A stretch of 34,717 nucleotides of DNA from Weeksellaceae bacterium TAE3-ERU29 (GCA_019218445.1 JAHUUM010000024.1:1-34717); one strand, 5' to 3'. Counted from the first letter of the stretch, positions 16,851-25,649 are shown. The notes: generated by a model from the sequence alone, not told the origin. Numbers and translations are program-made.

Positions 16851-19097
16851 ATGAAAAAACTATTTCTATTCATCTTTTCTTTTCTGTTTCTCAGTTTTGT
16901 AAAAGCACAAAATAATGAAGATCAAAACATAAATTTAGAAACGCTAAATATTACAGCGAAAGAAGATTCTAAGGCAAAAAAACTGATTTTAGAAGTAATT
17001 GAAAATAGATATAAAAATAGTCCGAAAAGCTTAGGCAATTATGAGTTTAAAGAATACTCTAAAGTTTATAGCAATTCGGATAATACGACTCCTCTACCAA
17101 CTACAATGAACTCAGTAAAAGATTCCATTCAATTAGAAAATTGGTTGAGAAATGAAAATAGTATGAATTTTCTTTTAGAAAAAGGAGTTCGCCACTTTTT
17201 TGATAAAAACATGGGTGAAAAAATAAAAACTGAAGCATACAGAATTTCAGGAATTCAAACTCCACTCGTGGAACTTGCCGCCATAGACCCAATTCCATAT
17301 GAACTTAACGACAATAAGTTCAATTTTTTTTATTTTAAAACCTTTATAAATCCAATTTCTAAATACGGAATGAACTTTTATGATTACAGAATAAAAGACA
17401 CTATTCAACAAAATAATTTAAAATTAATTCGATTAAATTTTAAAAGTTTAAAAGACGCTACTACTCCTTTATACGGTACAATTCTAATTGATTCCAAATC
17501 AAAAGCAGTTGCCAATTTCTATGCGGAATACCAAACAAAGGGTACTATTGTAGATAAAGGAAGTCTACAAATTACAGGATTTGGAAAAAGTCAAAATTAC
17601 GAAATGGAATCTAAATACAAACCTTATAAAGATGTTTGGGTTCCCGTAAGCCAAAGTTATAATGCTTCTTTTATAAGATCTACAAAAAAAGATTCTATAG
17701 AAATCCCAACTAAAACATTTATAAAAGTAGAAAAGTACTTTAAAGATTTTAAAACAGGCGTAGAATTCACTTCTAAAGATTTTAAAGGTTATAAGAATGA
17801 ATTACCACCTTCATCTTTCAAGAATTTTGAAGAAAATATTATTCCTTACCGAGCGAAACCTCTCACTAACATAGAAAAAAACACTTATCTCTATATTGAT
17901 GAAGAAGGAAAAAAAGAAAATATTGATTTAATCATTAAAAAAGCCAGATTTTTAGTCAATGGATTTAATTTTAATCTCGGAAAAATAGACGTTATGTTGC
18001 CCGAAATTATTGGAGGAAATGAATATGAAGGATTTAGATTAGGTTTAGGTTTAAAAACAAATTCATTTTTTAGTCCACAATGGGGGCTAAATGGACGAGT
18101 AAACTATGGTTTTAGAGATAAAAAACTGAAATATGCTTTAGGAGCAAATTATTTAATAAATCCAGGAAATAACGGAATTTTATCGGTAGAATACATGGAT
18201 GATGTAAATCCGGCAGGAAGATTTTCACCAATTTTACGAAACGGATTTAATTATATGAGAAATGTTGCCGTAAACAGTAAAAAGTATGAATTCTTCGGAC
18301 TTAAAAAATACTCTATTTCTTACGATCAAGACTTTTATAATAATTTGAGTTTAAAATTTGGAGTTCATAAAGCAGAAGAAGAAAACCTCTTTATAAAAGA
18401 ATTAAAAGCTAAAACTTTTAAAAATACACTTTTCACCTTGAATTCAAGATGGTCACCTAATAATGAGTACATTAAAGCACCATATGGTAAATATGAGATA
18501 AAATCCGGATATCCTCATTTCTTTTTTGATGTTGCTCAGGCATCTTCCTTATTAAACGGAGATTTTGATTTTACTCGTTTAAATTTTTCTGCAGAACATT
18601 TATTTCATTTTATTCCGGCAGAAACTTTCGTAAAATTCAGTGCGGGAACTACTTTAGGAAAAACACCGCTTTGGTACACATTTAACGAGGGTTCTCATGT
18701 AAATAATAATAATTCTCTTTTTGATTTATTTAGTTTTGGAGGTTCAGACACTTTTGAGACCATGCCGGCAGATGCTTTTTATTCAACGTCCTATACTTCT
18801 TTACTTTTAAGACAAAAGCTATTTTCTATAAATAAAAAATCGGAAGGAGGTTCAGCTTATCTTGTAATGAAAACAATTTATGGAGATTTAAATAAACAAA
18901 AAACTTTATTTGATAATAATAAATATTCTCTAAATAATTGGTATAATGAAGCCGGTATAGAATTCAGGAAATTATTATTAAATAGTATTGGATTAGGCTT
19001 TTACTACCGATTTGGAGCTTATAACTCGGGGAACTTCAAAGAGGATTTTGCAATTAAAACCACAATAGATTTACCATTCCTTGATATTAGTTTTTAA
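16851..19097 (+). CDS. DUF5686 family outer-membrane protein
   Basis: The protein has 748 residues from ATG 16851, which starts directly with a signal peptide (MKK, long phenylalanine-rich core, cut near K-A-Q at residue 20). The next part, with S-K-A-K-K-L-I-L-E-V-I-E-N-R-Y-K-N and G-N-Y-E-F-K-E-Y-S-K-V-Y, is the usual opening of DUF5686 proteins. The C-terminal half has many alternating beta strands (N-G-R-V-N-Y-G-F, L-G-F-Y-Y-R-F-G-A-Y) and ends in a strand with I-D-L-P-F-L-D-I-S-F, so an outer-membrane barrel is likely. Many family members carry an N-terminal carboxypeptidase-regulatory-like domain before this region; this one lacks it. Function unknown. It stands alone, 86 bases before mtaB. 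Confidence 0.85.
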   Translation: MKKLFLFIFSFLFLSFVKAQNNEDQNINLETLNITAKEDSKAKKLILEVIENRYKNSPKSLGNYEFKEYSKVYSNSDNTTPLPTTMNSVKDSIQLENWLRNENSMNFLLEKGVRHFFDKNMGEKIKTEAYRISGIQTPLVELAAIDPIPYELNDNKFNFFYFKTFINPISKYGMNFYDYRIKDTIQQNNLKLIRLNFKSLKDATTPLYGTILIDSKSKAVANFYAEYQTKGTIVDKGSLQITGFGKSQNYEMESKYKPYKDVWVPVSQSYNASFIRSTKKDSIEIPTKTFIKVEKYFKDFKTGVEFTSKDFKGYKNELPPSSFKNFEENIIPYRAKPLTNIEKNTYLYIDEEGKKENIDLIIKKARFLVNGFNFNLGKIDVMLPEIIGGNEYEGFRLGLGLKTNSFFSPQWGLNGRVNYGFRDKKLKYALGANYLINPGNNGILSVEYMDDVNPAGRFSPILRNGFNYMRNVAVNSKKYEFFGLKKYSISYDQDFYNNLSLKFGVHKAEEENLFIKELKAKTFKNTLFTLNSRWSPNNEYIKAPYGKYEIKSGYPHFFFDVAQASSLLNGDFDFTRLNFSAEHLFHFIPAETFVKFSAGTTLGKTPLWYTFNEGSHVNNNNSLFDLFSFGGSDTFETMPADAFYSTSYTSLLLRQKLFSINKKSEGGSAYLVMKTIYGDLNKQKTLFDNNKYSLNNWYNEAGIEFRKLLLNSIGLGFYYRFGAYNSGNFKEDFAIKTTIDLPFLDISF

Positions 19098-19170
19098 TTA
19101 TAAATATCTATAAATTATTGATTTTAATCTGATAAACACGACTTTTTATATTTATTTACTTAAAATTATT

Positions 19171-19178
19171 TACTTTTG
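19171..19178 (+). promoter_or_regulatory. TAnnTTTG element overlapping the 5' end of mtaB
   Basis: TACTTTTG ends only four bases before the first ATG at 19183. Transcription would then start near 19183-19186, making mtaB leaderless or giving it a very short leader to the ATG at 19189 or 19192. Confidence 0.45.
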
Positions 19179-19182
19179 CAAA

Positions 19183-20529
19183 ATGAATATGATGAGTGAT
19201 TTGAACGGAAATAAAAAAGCCGCTTTCTATACTTTAGGTTGTAAATTAAATTTTTCTGAGACCTCTACTATAGCTCGTTCTTTAAAAAAAGGAGGATATG
19301 AGCAAGTAGAGTTTGAAGATAAAGCGGATGTTTATATAATAAATACTTGCTCCGTAACACAAAATGCGGATAAAGATTGTAAACGAGTAGTAAAAAATGC
19401 TTTAAAAGCGAATCCTAACGGATTTGTTGTGGTTGTGGGCTGTTATGCTCAATTAAAACCGGAGGAAATTGCAGCAATGGAAGGAGTTGATTTAGTGTTG
19501 GGAGCTAAAGAAAAATTCAATATTGTTCATTTTTTAGAAGATTTAAATAAAGAAGATCCTACACAAATTCATTCATGTGAAATAGAAGAAGCTGACTTTT
19601 ACGAAAGTGCCTACTCCATTGGTGATAGAACGAGAGCTTTCCTGAAAGTTCAAGACGGTTGCGATTATAAATGTACTTATTGTACTATTCCGTTGGCTCG
19701 TGGAATTTCCCGAAGCGATAGCGTTGAAAATATTTTACAAAAAGCACAAGAAATTTCTGATCAAGGAATTGAGGAAATTGTGCTTACCGGAGTAAACATC
19801 GGAGATTATGGAAAAGGTGAATTCGGAAATAAAAGACACGATAACACTTTTATAGAATTAGTTGAACGATTAGACCAAGAAACAAGCGTTCACAGAATTA
19901 GAATTTCATCTATTGAGCCAAACTTATTAAAAAACGAATTAATAGAATATACCGCTAACAGTCAGCGTTTTGTTCCGCATTTTCACATTCCGCTACAGTC
20001 GGGAAGTGATACCATTTTAAAGAAAATGAAACGTCGATATTTAACGGACTTATACAGAGACCGGGTAAGAAAAATAAAAGAAGTTATGCCTGATTGCTGT
20101 ATAGGTGTAGATGTAATTGTAGGTTTTCCGGGTGAAACTGAAGAGCATTTCTTAGAAACTTATAAGTTTTTAAATGAATTACCTATCAGTTATTTACACG
20201 TTTTCACTTATTCTGAACGTGATAACACTAAAGCTATTGATTTTGATGGTGTTGTTCCTATAAAAGAAAGAAAAAGAAGAAATAGAATGCTTAGAATTTT
20301 ATCTGAAAAGAAAAGAATGGCATTTTATCAGTCACAATTGGGAACTCGCCACAAAGTACTTTGGGAATCTGACAATAAAGACGGAATGATGCATGGTTTT
20401 ACAGAAAATTATGTAAAAGTACAGACTCCTTATGATGAGGAACTTATAAACCAATGTATGGAAGTAGAATTGGTTATGCTTAATCCGGAAGGAGTTGTAG
20501 ATGTGCAAATATTACAACCTGTAATGTAA
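19183..20529 (+). CDS. mtaB: tRNA t6A37 methylthiotransferase MtaB
   Basis: This 448-residue radical-SAM enzyme converts N6-threonylcarbamoyladenosine at tRNA position 37 to its 2-methylthio form. The N-terminal domain carries three cluster cysteines, Cys20 (T-L-G-C-K-L-N), Cys56 (I-N-T-C-S-V) and Cys87 (V-G-C-Y-A-Q). The radical-SAM cluster motif CxxxCxxC is Cys160, Cys164 and Cys167 in D-G-C-D-Y-K-C-T-Y-C-T-I-P. The opening G-C-K-L-N-F-S-E points to MtaB rather than MiaB or RimO. The last 70 residues resemble a TRAM RNA-binding domain. Three in-frame ATGs (19183, 19189, 19192) are possible starts; a promoter element just upstream favours one of the later two or leaderless use of the first. 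The next gene begins directly after its stop. Confidence 0.96.
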   Translation: MNMMSDLNGNKKAAFYTLGCKLNFSETSTIARSLKKGGYEQVEFEDKADVYIINTCSVTQNADKDCKRVVKNALKANPNGFVVVVGCYAQLKPEEIAAMEGVDLVLGAKEKFNIVHFLEDLNKEDPTQIHSCEIEEADFYESAYSIGDRTRAFLKVQDGCDYKCTYCTIPLARGISRSDSVENILQKAQEISDQGIEEIVLTGVNIGDYGKGEFGNKRHDNTFIELVERLDQETSVHRIRISSIEPNLLKNELIEYTANSQRFVPHFHIPLQSGSDTILKKMKRRYLTDLYRDRVRKIKEVMPDCCIGVDVIVGFPGETEEHFLETYKFLNELPISYLHVFTYSERDNTKAIDFDGVVPIKERKRRNRMLRILSEKKRMAFYQSQLGTRHKVLWESDNKDGMMHGFTENYVKVQTPYDEELINQCMEVELVMLNPEGVVDVQILQPVM

Positions 20530-21180
20530 ATGAAAACTTATTTTATAAGTGGTCTTGGAGGAGATGAAACAGCTTTTGAGCGTTTAACAATCAACTCTGA
20601 GTTTGAGCCTCTTTTTATTGATTGGAAAATCCCCGAAAAAAACGAGGATATTTTGCATTATGCCAAGCGTATGGCAAATGAAATCAATGATAATGAGCCA
20701 TTTATATTAGTAGGTTATTCATTTGGAGGGATTATAGCACAGGAGATTAACCGATTAATTTCTCCGGAAAAAACTATTTTAATTTCCAGTGTAAAAAACC
20801 GAGAAGAATTATCTCCTTTTATTCAAATGGTTTCTAAAACAGGGATACATAAAGTTACTCCTATTTCATTTTTTACGTCTGATGGATTTTTGTCCTATGC
20901 TTTTTTCAGAAAGATGTATGATAGAAAAATGCCGTTACTTAAAAAATATTTTAATGTGCGAGATCCTTATTATTTAAAATGGTCTATCAATCAATCTGTA
21001 AACTGGCAACCTAAACATCAACCAATTGAAAAACTTTACCATATACATGGTGATAAAGACATTGTATTCCCCATTAAATATATTAAAAATGCTGAAATCA
21101 TAAAAAACGGAACACACCTTATGCCTATTCAAAAACATAAGCAGGTAAGTGACATTTTAAATAATTACCTTTTACGATAA
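20530..21180 (+). CDS. Small alpha/beta-hydrolase
   Basis: This 216-residue protein starts at the base after the mtaB stop (TAAATG), so it is translated as part of the mtaB unit. The alpha/beta-hydrolase triad is visible: nucleophile Ser64 in V-G-Y-S-F-G-G, acid Asp175 or Asp177 in H-G-D-K-D, and His196 in N-G-T-H-L-M. The oxyanion-loop-like G-L-G-G-D is at residues 8-12. No signal peptide or membrane segment is present, so it is probably cytoplasmic. Substrate unknown; it lacks features of a known esterase or epoxide hydrolase subgroup. Its coupling to mtaB does not by itself suggest a role in tRNA modification. Confidence 0.85.
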   Translation: MKTYFISGLGGDETAFERLTINSEFEPLFIDWKIPEKNEDILHYAKRMANEINDNEPFILVGYSFGGIIAQEINRLISPEKTILISSVKNREELSPFIQMVSKTGIHKVTPISFFTSDGFLSYAFFRKMYDRKMPLLKKYFNVRDPYYLKWSINQSVNWQPKHQPIEKLYHIHGDKDIVFPIKYIKNAEIIKNGTHLMPIQKHKQVSDILNNYLLR

Positions 21181-21244
21181 TTTAAATAAATATTTATTAT
21201 TTCTAAATAAATTACTATCTTGCATTTATTAATATAAAACAAGA

Positions 21245-21754
21245 ATGAAAAAAACTTTTGACGTACTAATTGAAATTCCGAAAGGAAGTCGTAACAAATA
21301 TGAATTAGATAAAAAATGGAACAGAATTCGTTTAGATAGAACAATATTCTCTTCTATGCACTATCCTGCAGACTATGGTTTTGTGCCCAACACATTAGCG
21401 TTAGATGAAGATCCTTTAGATGTTTTAGTATTGGTAGCATCACCTACATTCCCGGGATGTTTAATTGAAGTTAAAACTATCGGAGTTTTCCATATGCAGG
21501 ACGAAAAAGGACCGGATGAAAAATTAATCTGTGTTCCTGTGGGTGACCCAATTTGGAGTAATTTAGAAACTTTAGACGATTTAAATCCACACTTAAAAAA
21601 GGAAATAGAACATTTTTTCCGAGTATATAAGGACTTAGAAAAAAAGAAAGTAGATATTAATGGTTGGGGTTCTAAGGAAGAAGCAGAAAGAGTGCTTAAA
21701 GATTGCTTTGACCGTTACAGCGGAGAGGAATTTAAAATGAAAGACTTAATGTAA
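21245..21754 (+). CDS. ppa: Inorganic pyrophosphatase (soluble, family I)
   Basis: This 169-residue cytoplasmic enzyme splits pyrophosphate into two phosphates and pulls biosynthetic reactions forward. Family I hallmarks are I-E-I-P-K-G-S-R-N-K-Y-E-L at residues 9-21, Y-P-A-D-Y-G-F-V-P at 40-48, and the metal-binding D-E-D-P-L-D-V-L-V with Asp54, Asp56 and Asp59. Asp86 and Asp91 match the further metal-binding aspartates of the Escherichia coli enzyme. The length is usual. It is a single gene with its own terminator. The genome also encodes a membrane pyrophosphatase 4.5 kb away, so pyrophosphate can be either wasted as heat here or used for ion pumping there. Confidence 0.96.
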   Translation: MKKTFDVLIEIPKGSRNKYELDKKWNRIRLDRTIFSSMHYPADYGFVPNTLALDEDPLDVLVLVASPTFPGCLIEVKTIGVFHMQDEKGPDEKLICVPVGDPIWSNLETLDDLNPHLKKEIEHFFRVYKDLEKKKVDINGWGSKEEAERVLKDCFDRYSGEEFKMKDLM

Positions 21755-21778
21755 TTTTTTATAATTATATTATTGGAT

Positions 21779-21811
21779 AGCCTTTTTATTATAAAGTAAA
21801 AAGGCTTTTTT
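21779..21811 (+). terminator. Terminator of ppa
   Basis: AGCCTTTTTA (21779-21788) pairs perfectly with TAAAAAGGCT (21797-21806) around an eight-base loop and runs into six T. It lies 25 bases after the ppa stop. Confidence 0.85.
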
Positions 21812-21852
21812 GTTTAATATATTCTATTTATAAACTTTTAAGCAAAAGAGTT

Positions 21853-21880
21853 TTGTTTCTTTAAAAAATATTTATTTTTG
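21853..21880 (+). promoter_or_regulatory. Bacteroidota-type promoter of the marC gene
   Basis: TTG (21853-21855), a 17-base spacer and TATTTTTG (21873-21880) match the -33 and -7 elements. The start codon follows after 17 bases. Confidence 0.65.
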
Positions 21881-21897
21881 CACAAATTTTTAAATTA

Positions 21898-22473
21898 ATG
21901 AATGAACAAATACTTAGAGAAGTTGGAGCCGCTGCTATAGCCCTTTTCCCAATTATAGATATGTTGGGGAACCTACCGATAATAATTAATATTCAGAAAA
22001 ATATAGGCGATATTGATGCCGAAAAGTCTGCTCTTACCGCAGGTTTATTAATGGTTACATTCTTATTTGTAGGAAATGCAATCCTTGATTTCATGGAAAT
22101 TCCGATTGAGGCTTTTGCTGTGGGTGGTGCTTTTATACTTTTTATTTTAGCGATAGAAATGATTTTAGGAGTAACTTTTCATAAAACTGAAATCCCATCC
22201 AGTGTCTCTATTGTACCAATTGCTTTTCCTTTATTAGCAGGTCCCGGCGTACTTACTACAGTACTATCGATGAGATCTACTTATCATGTTCAAAGTATAA
22301 TTATGGCGATAATTATCAATATTATTATTGTTTATATTGTCATGAAGAAAACTAGATATATAAGTAATCTTATAGGCGAAACAGGAATAATTATTGTCCA
22401 TAAAATTTCAGGAGTAGTATTATTAGCCTTATCTATAAAACTATTTGCTGACAATTGGCAAAATCTTTTATAA
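21898..22473 (+). CDS. MarC family integral membrane protein
   Basis: This 191-residue protein has six hydrophobic segments and the usual length of the MarC/UPF0056 family. Family features include A-L-F-P-I-I-D-M-L-G-N-L-P in the first segment, G-G-A-F-I-L-F-I-L-A-I-E-M near residues 76-88, and P-I-A-F-P-L-L-A-G-P-G-V-L-T-T in the fourth segment. MarC proteins sit in the inner membrane; an old link to multiple antibiotic resistance has not held up, and their substrate is unknown. It is a single gene with promoter, and a hairpin terminator lies about 80 bases after the stop. Confidence 0.93.
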   Translation: MNEQILREVGAAAIALFPIIDMLGNLPIIINIQKNIGDIDAEKSALTAGLLMVTFLFVGNAILDFMEIPIEAFAVGGAFILFILAIEMILGVTFHKTEIPSSVSIVPIAFPLLAGPGVLTTVLSMRSTYHVQSIIMAIIINIIIVYIVMKKTRYISNLIGETGIIIVHKISGVVLLALSIKLFADNWQNLL

Positions 22474-22475
22474 GT

Positions 22476-22550
22476 AAGAATATATCTCAGCATCCACAAA
22501 ACCTCTCTGATATTTTAACATTTGAATACATTCCGGAGGCGAAAATCAAC
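22476..22550. other. GC-richer island after marC, open on both strands, unassigned
   Basis: Between the marC stop and its terminator lie about 75 bases that look unlike the AT-rich spacers here. On the plus strand a frame gives I-S-Q-H-P-Q-N-L-S-D-I-L-T-F-E-Y-I-P-E-A; on the minus strand one gives P-P-E-C-I-Q-M-L-K-Y-Q-R-G-F-V-D-A-E. Neither has a clear start. It could be a gene remnant or a conserved untranslated element; I cannot name it. Confidence 0.25.
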
Positions 22551-22591
22551 AAAAAAGCCGTTTCAATGAATTTTGAAACGGCTTCTTTTTT
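22551..22591. terminator. Bidirectional terminator between marC and the FKBP-like gene
   Basis: AAAAAAGCCGTTTCAA (22551-22566) pairs with TTGAAACGGC followed by TTCTTTTTT. It lies between convergent genes, 13 bases from the stop of the minus-strand gene. Confidence 0.85.
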
Positions 22592-22604
22592 ATTATAAAA
22601 AACT

Positions 22605-23303
22605 TTATTTCCCAGTTTCTCTATTCTCTACTTTATATAATTCAAAATTTACAACAACACATTGATCATACCCTTGTAAAATTCTACTTGGAGTTCTACC
22701 GTAAGCTAATCGAGAAGGGATTATAATTAAACCCTGAAAATTTACTGCCGGTATTGCATCTACTTCTCTATTTGTTGCATTAAAATATTTTATACCATCT
22801 ATAAAACCTTTTATTTCATTATAACCTTTATTTGTATCTACATAATAAAATACCGGATCCCACTCAGGAGAACCTGTTGTATTTATAGTAGAAAGAATTG
22901 TTACAGGAGTAAAATTAATTTTGTCTTCTGCCCCTCTATTTGCTTCAAAGGATTGTAGCTCGTATTGTAATAAAATCTTATCTTGATTATTATTGGTCAC
23001 TGTTATTCCGGGAGTTTCAACTCCGGGTCTTTTTACATACCAAAATCCTGATTCATCTTTTTTGGCTAAATCTATTAAGGGCGTATTTCCATCATCATCC
23101 TTAGAGGTTTCACTAAACTTTGTAGTTTTCCCATCTTCATCAAAATAATGTTCTTCCAAATATTTTACAATTGCTTTATCATCTATTTGATTTCTTTCTT
23201 CTATAGGAATTAAATTTATTCTATTATTATATTCATCCTTATCACAAGAAGTTGCTAATAAAATAAACATTAGCCCAATCATTAAAAAATTTTGTATTTT
23301 CAT
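22605..23303 (-). CDS. Lipoprotein with C-terminal FKBP-type peptidyl-prolyl isomerase-like domain
   Basis: This 232-residue protein is exported as a lipoprotein: a hydrophobic signal is followed by the lipobox L-A-T-S-C with Cys20 as the lipidated residue, then D-K-D-E. Residues about 95-228 resemble an FKBP domain, with L-L-Q-Y-E-L near the start and I-I-P-S-R-L-A-Y-G-R-T-P-S-R-I then V-V-N-F-E-L at the end, the place where FKBPs have P-x-x-L-A-Y-G and F-D-V-E-L. Flavobacteria carry several such lipoproteins, some linked to gliding or protein folding at the envelope. Some active-site aromatic residues seem to be altered, so isomerase activity is uncertain. A TATATTTG element (23334-23341) lies about 30 bases upstream. 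Confidence 0.75.
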   Translation of the reverse strand: MKIQNFLMIGLMFILLATSCDKDEYNNRINLIPIEERNQIDDKAIVKYLEEHYFDEDGKTTKFSETSKDDDGNTPLIDLAKKDESGFWYVKRPGVETPGITVTNNNQDKILLQYELQSFEANRGAEDKINFTPVTILSTINTTGSPEWDPVFYYVDTNKGYNEIKGFIDGIKYFNATNREVDAIPAVNFQGLIIIPSRLAYGRTPSRILQGYDQCVVVNFELYKVENRETGK

Positions 23304-23333
23304 TTTCTACTTAAAATTATAGTTCGCAATATA

Positions 23334-23341
23334 CAAATATA
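23334..23341 (-). promoter_or_regulatory. TAnnTTTG element before the FKBP-like lipoprotein gene
   Basis: TATATTTG on the minus strand lies 30 bases before the start codon. No TTG is seen at -33. Confidence 0.4.
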
Positions 23342-23424
23342 TTCAAACTTTTAAGATTATTATATTAGTTAATATTTTAAATGCTGTTTATAGTTTATAT
23401 AACTAAAAATTTTATACATATAAA

Positions 23425-23459
23425 AATCACTTCATCTCTTATCAAGAAATGAAGTGATT
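23425..23459 (-). terminator. Terminator of the fucosidase gene
   Basis: AATCACTTCAT (23425-23435) pairs perfectly with ATGAAGTGATT (23449-23459). On the minus strand the stem runs into TTTTTA. It lies 24 bases past the stop of the fucosidase gene. Confidence 0.75.
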
Positions 23460-23483
23460 AAAATAGTTAATACTCAAACTTAA

Positions 23484-25649
23484 TTATTCAGTAATAACTC
23501 CAAGTTCTCCTAATGAAATTCCTTTAGAATCATCTATTACTTTTAAAGATTTAAATTTGATAAATCGTCCTGATTCCGGATTAAAGTCAACTATTTGCTC
23601 AATTGGATTGTTTTGAATATTTCCAAACTCTCCTTCAGCAACTTTTTTCCAGTTTTTACCATCAGTACTTACTTCAAATTGATATTCCTTAACTGTTCCC
23701 GTAGTCCATCGGTCTTGTCTTGGGAAATAAGTGAACCCTTTTAGCGTATAATTTTCACCTAAATCCACAACAACTTCTTGTTCATCTCCTGTTTTAGCAC
23801 TATTCCAATAGCTATTTGGGTTTTCATCAATAATCGCGTTTGCTTTCCCCTTATCTCCTGAACTTACTGATACGATTTTCCAATCTTTTTTAGCAATATC
23901 TTGGTGAGATGTATTTATTTCTCCGTAAGTTTTTGATCTTGGATCATAAGTAATTGCTTTTAGTGTTACCGGCGATTGAATTTCAAATGCCTCTGTAAAC
24001 TTCATTGAAGTATTATCCGGATCACTTCCGTCTATTGTATAATAAATTTCGGTCGTAGCTTCCGGTGCAGAAAGTGTGATTTTCCCGTCTTTAGAACGAG
24101 TTACTTCAGGAGCAACCAATAAGTTAGGGGCGTTATAGAAACCTACTTTTGAAATCATTGGTGGCATAAATGCACTCTCAATTTCAAAACGAACAGCATC
24201 AGTAGTTACTGGCTCAAAACGTAAAATTCTTTTGTACCCAATAGTAGTTTCGTTAGCAATATCTTTCCATTGTCCGTTTACTTTAGCTTGTAATTTAAAC
24301 TTAGCAACTCTCTGACCATAAGGAATATACTCTTGTACCAAGAAACGATTGAACGTGATAGGCTTGTTAAAAGTATAAGTAAGCGTTCCCGTAGTAATAT
24401 TATCGTCAGTTGTCCAATATGAATTTACGTCATTATTTACAGTGTTAGACGCATCAAATTCTTTATTGTTTCCTTTAGTATTACTTGCTGTTACTTTTGC
24501 TTTTGGAGCTAAATCATTAGCAAAATCACGTTGAATTACTTCTTTTAATTTCATTAATTGTTCTACATCATTCTCATGAATTAATCCTCGTTTATCCGGT
24601 GGTAAATTCAATAATAAAGTAGCATTTCTACCCACAGACTCATAATAAATATCTACCAACTTAGGTAATGAATGTACTTTGTGGTCTTCTTTTTTGTGAT
24701 AATACCAACCCGGGCGAATAGATACATCTACTTCTGCAGGTACCCAATTTTTACCATTTTCATCACCTAAATAAGCTCCATCTACACGACCGGCAGATTC
24801 TCCTGTACGACTTCCAAGTGTACTCCAGTTTGTTGTTCCGGCATAACCTCTTTCATTTCCTACCCAACGGATATCACGTCCAATACCTCCAAAAATAACA
24901 GCATTAGGTTGATGTTTACGAATCATTTCTTTTGCTTTCTCCCATTGATAATAAGTCCTAGCCTCTATTTTTCTGGCTTCTTTAGCCCCACCATAATATC
25001 CATCTCCTCCATTAGCCCCGTCAAACCAAATCTCAAATAAAGGTCCGTACTGTGTAATTAGCTCTTCTAATTGATTATGGAAATATTTCACATATTCATC
25101 ACGTGCGTATTCAGGGTGATTTCTATCCCATGGCGATAAATATATACCGAATTTTAATCCATATTTTTTACAAGATTCTGAAAGTTCTTTTACGATGTCT
25201 CCTTTTCCATTTTTCCAAGGAGAATTTTTAACTGAATGTTCAGTGTATTTTGATGGCCATAAGCAGAATCCGTCGTGGTGTTTAGCTGTAAGAATAATGC
25301 CTTTCATACCTGCTTCTTTACAAACTCTTGCCCATTGGTCAGTATCCAATTCTGTTGGATTAAATGATTCCGGTTTTTCATCTCCATATCCCCACTCTAC
25401 ATCTGTAAATGTATTCATGCTAAAATGAATGAATGCATAGTACTCCATTTCTTGCCAATCTAATTGACGTTGTGTTGGTGTAGCAAATTTCACCTGTTCA
25501 CGATTAGGTGCTTCTATAAGTCTGCTTTGGAAAACCTTTGCTTGAGCAACTTCCTGCTGTGTTTCGTTCGTTTTTGGCACAACAGTTTTACAACTTTCTA
25601 ATAGCAAGAAAGATGCACCCACAATAAATCCATACTTAAATATCTTCAT
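23484..25649 (-). CDS. Alpha-L-fucosidase (GH29) lipoprotein with chitobiase-like and F5/8-type C domains
   Basis: This 721-residue enzyme should remove alpha-linked fucose from glycans at the cell surface or in the periplasm. Its signal ends in L-L-E-S-C, with Cys20 as likely lipid site. The GH29 catalytic domain fills about residues 55-375: H-F-S-M-N-T-F-T near 75-82, T-A-K-H-H-D-G-F-C-L-W at 121-131, and the nucleophile Asp210 in E-I-W-F-D-G-A. A discoidin-like module follows at about 380-495, a chitobiase C-terminal-like module at about 510-580 (I-Y-Y-T-I-D-G-S-D-P), and a second discoidin-like module at about 590-721 (N-S-Y-W-N-S-A-K). No SusC/SusD pair or other glycosidase is adjacent, so it is not in an evident polysaccharide locus. 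Host mucin or glycoprotein fucose is a plausible target (inference). Confidence 0.93.
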   Translation of the reverse strand: MKIFKYGFIVGASFLLLESCKTVVPKTNETQQEVAQAKVFQSRLIEAPNREQVKFATPTQRQLDWQEMEYYAFIHFSMNTFTDVEWGYGDEKPESFNPTELDTDQWARVCKEAGMKGIILTAKHHDGFCLWPSKYTEHSVKNSPWKNGKGDIVKELSESCKKYGLKFGIYLSPWDRNHPEYARDEYVKYFHNQLEELITQYGPLFEIWFDGANGGDGYYGGAKEARKIEARTYYQWEKAKEMIRKHQPNAVIFGGIGRDIRWVGNERGYAGTTNWSTLGSRTGESAGRVDGAYLGDENGKNWVPAEVDVSIRPGWYYHKKEDHKVHSLPKLVDIYYESVGRNATLLLNLPPDKRGLIHENDVEQLMKLKEVIQRDFANDLAPKAKVTASNTKGNNKEFDASNTVNNDVNSYWTTDDNITTGTLTYTFNKPITFNRFLVQEYIPYGQRVAKFKLQAKVNGQWKDIANETTIGYKRILRFEPVTTDAVRFEIESAFMPPMISKVGFYNAPNLLVAPEVTRSKDGKITLSAPEATTEIYYTIDGSDPDNTSMKFTEAFEIQSPVTLKAITYDPRSKTYGEINTSHQDIAKKDWKIVSVSSGDKGKANAIIDENPNSYWNSAKTGDEQEVVVDLGENYTLKGFTYFPRQDRWTTGTVKEYQFEVSTDGKNWKKVAEGEFGNIQNNPIEQIVDFNPESGRFIKFKSLKVIDDSKGISLGELGVITE

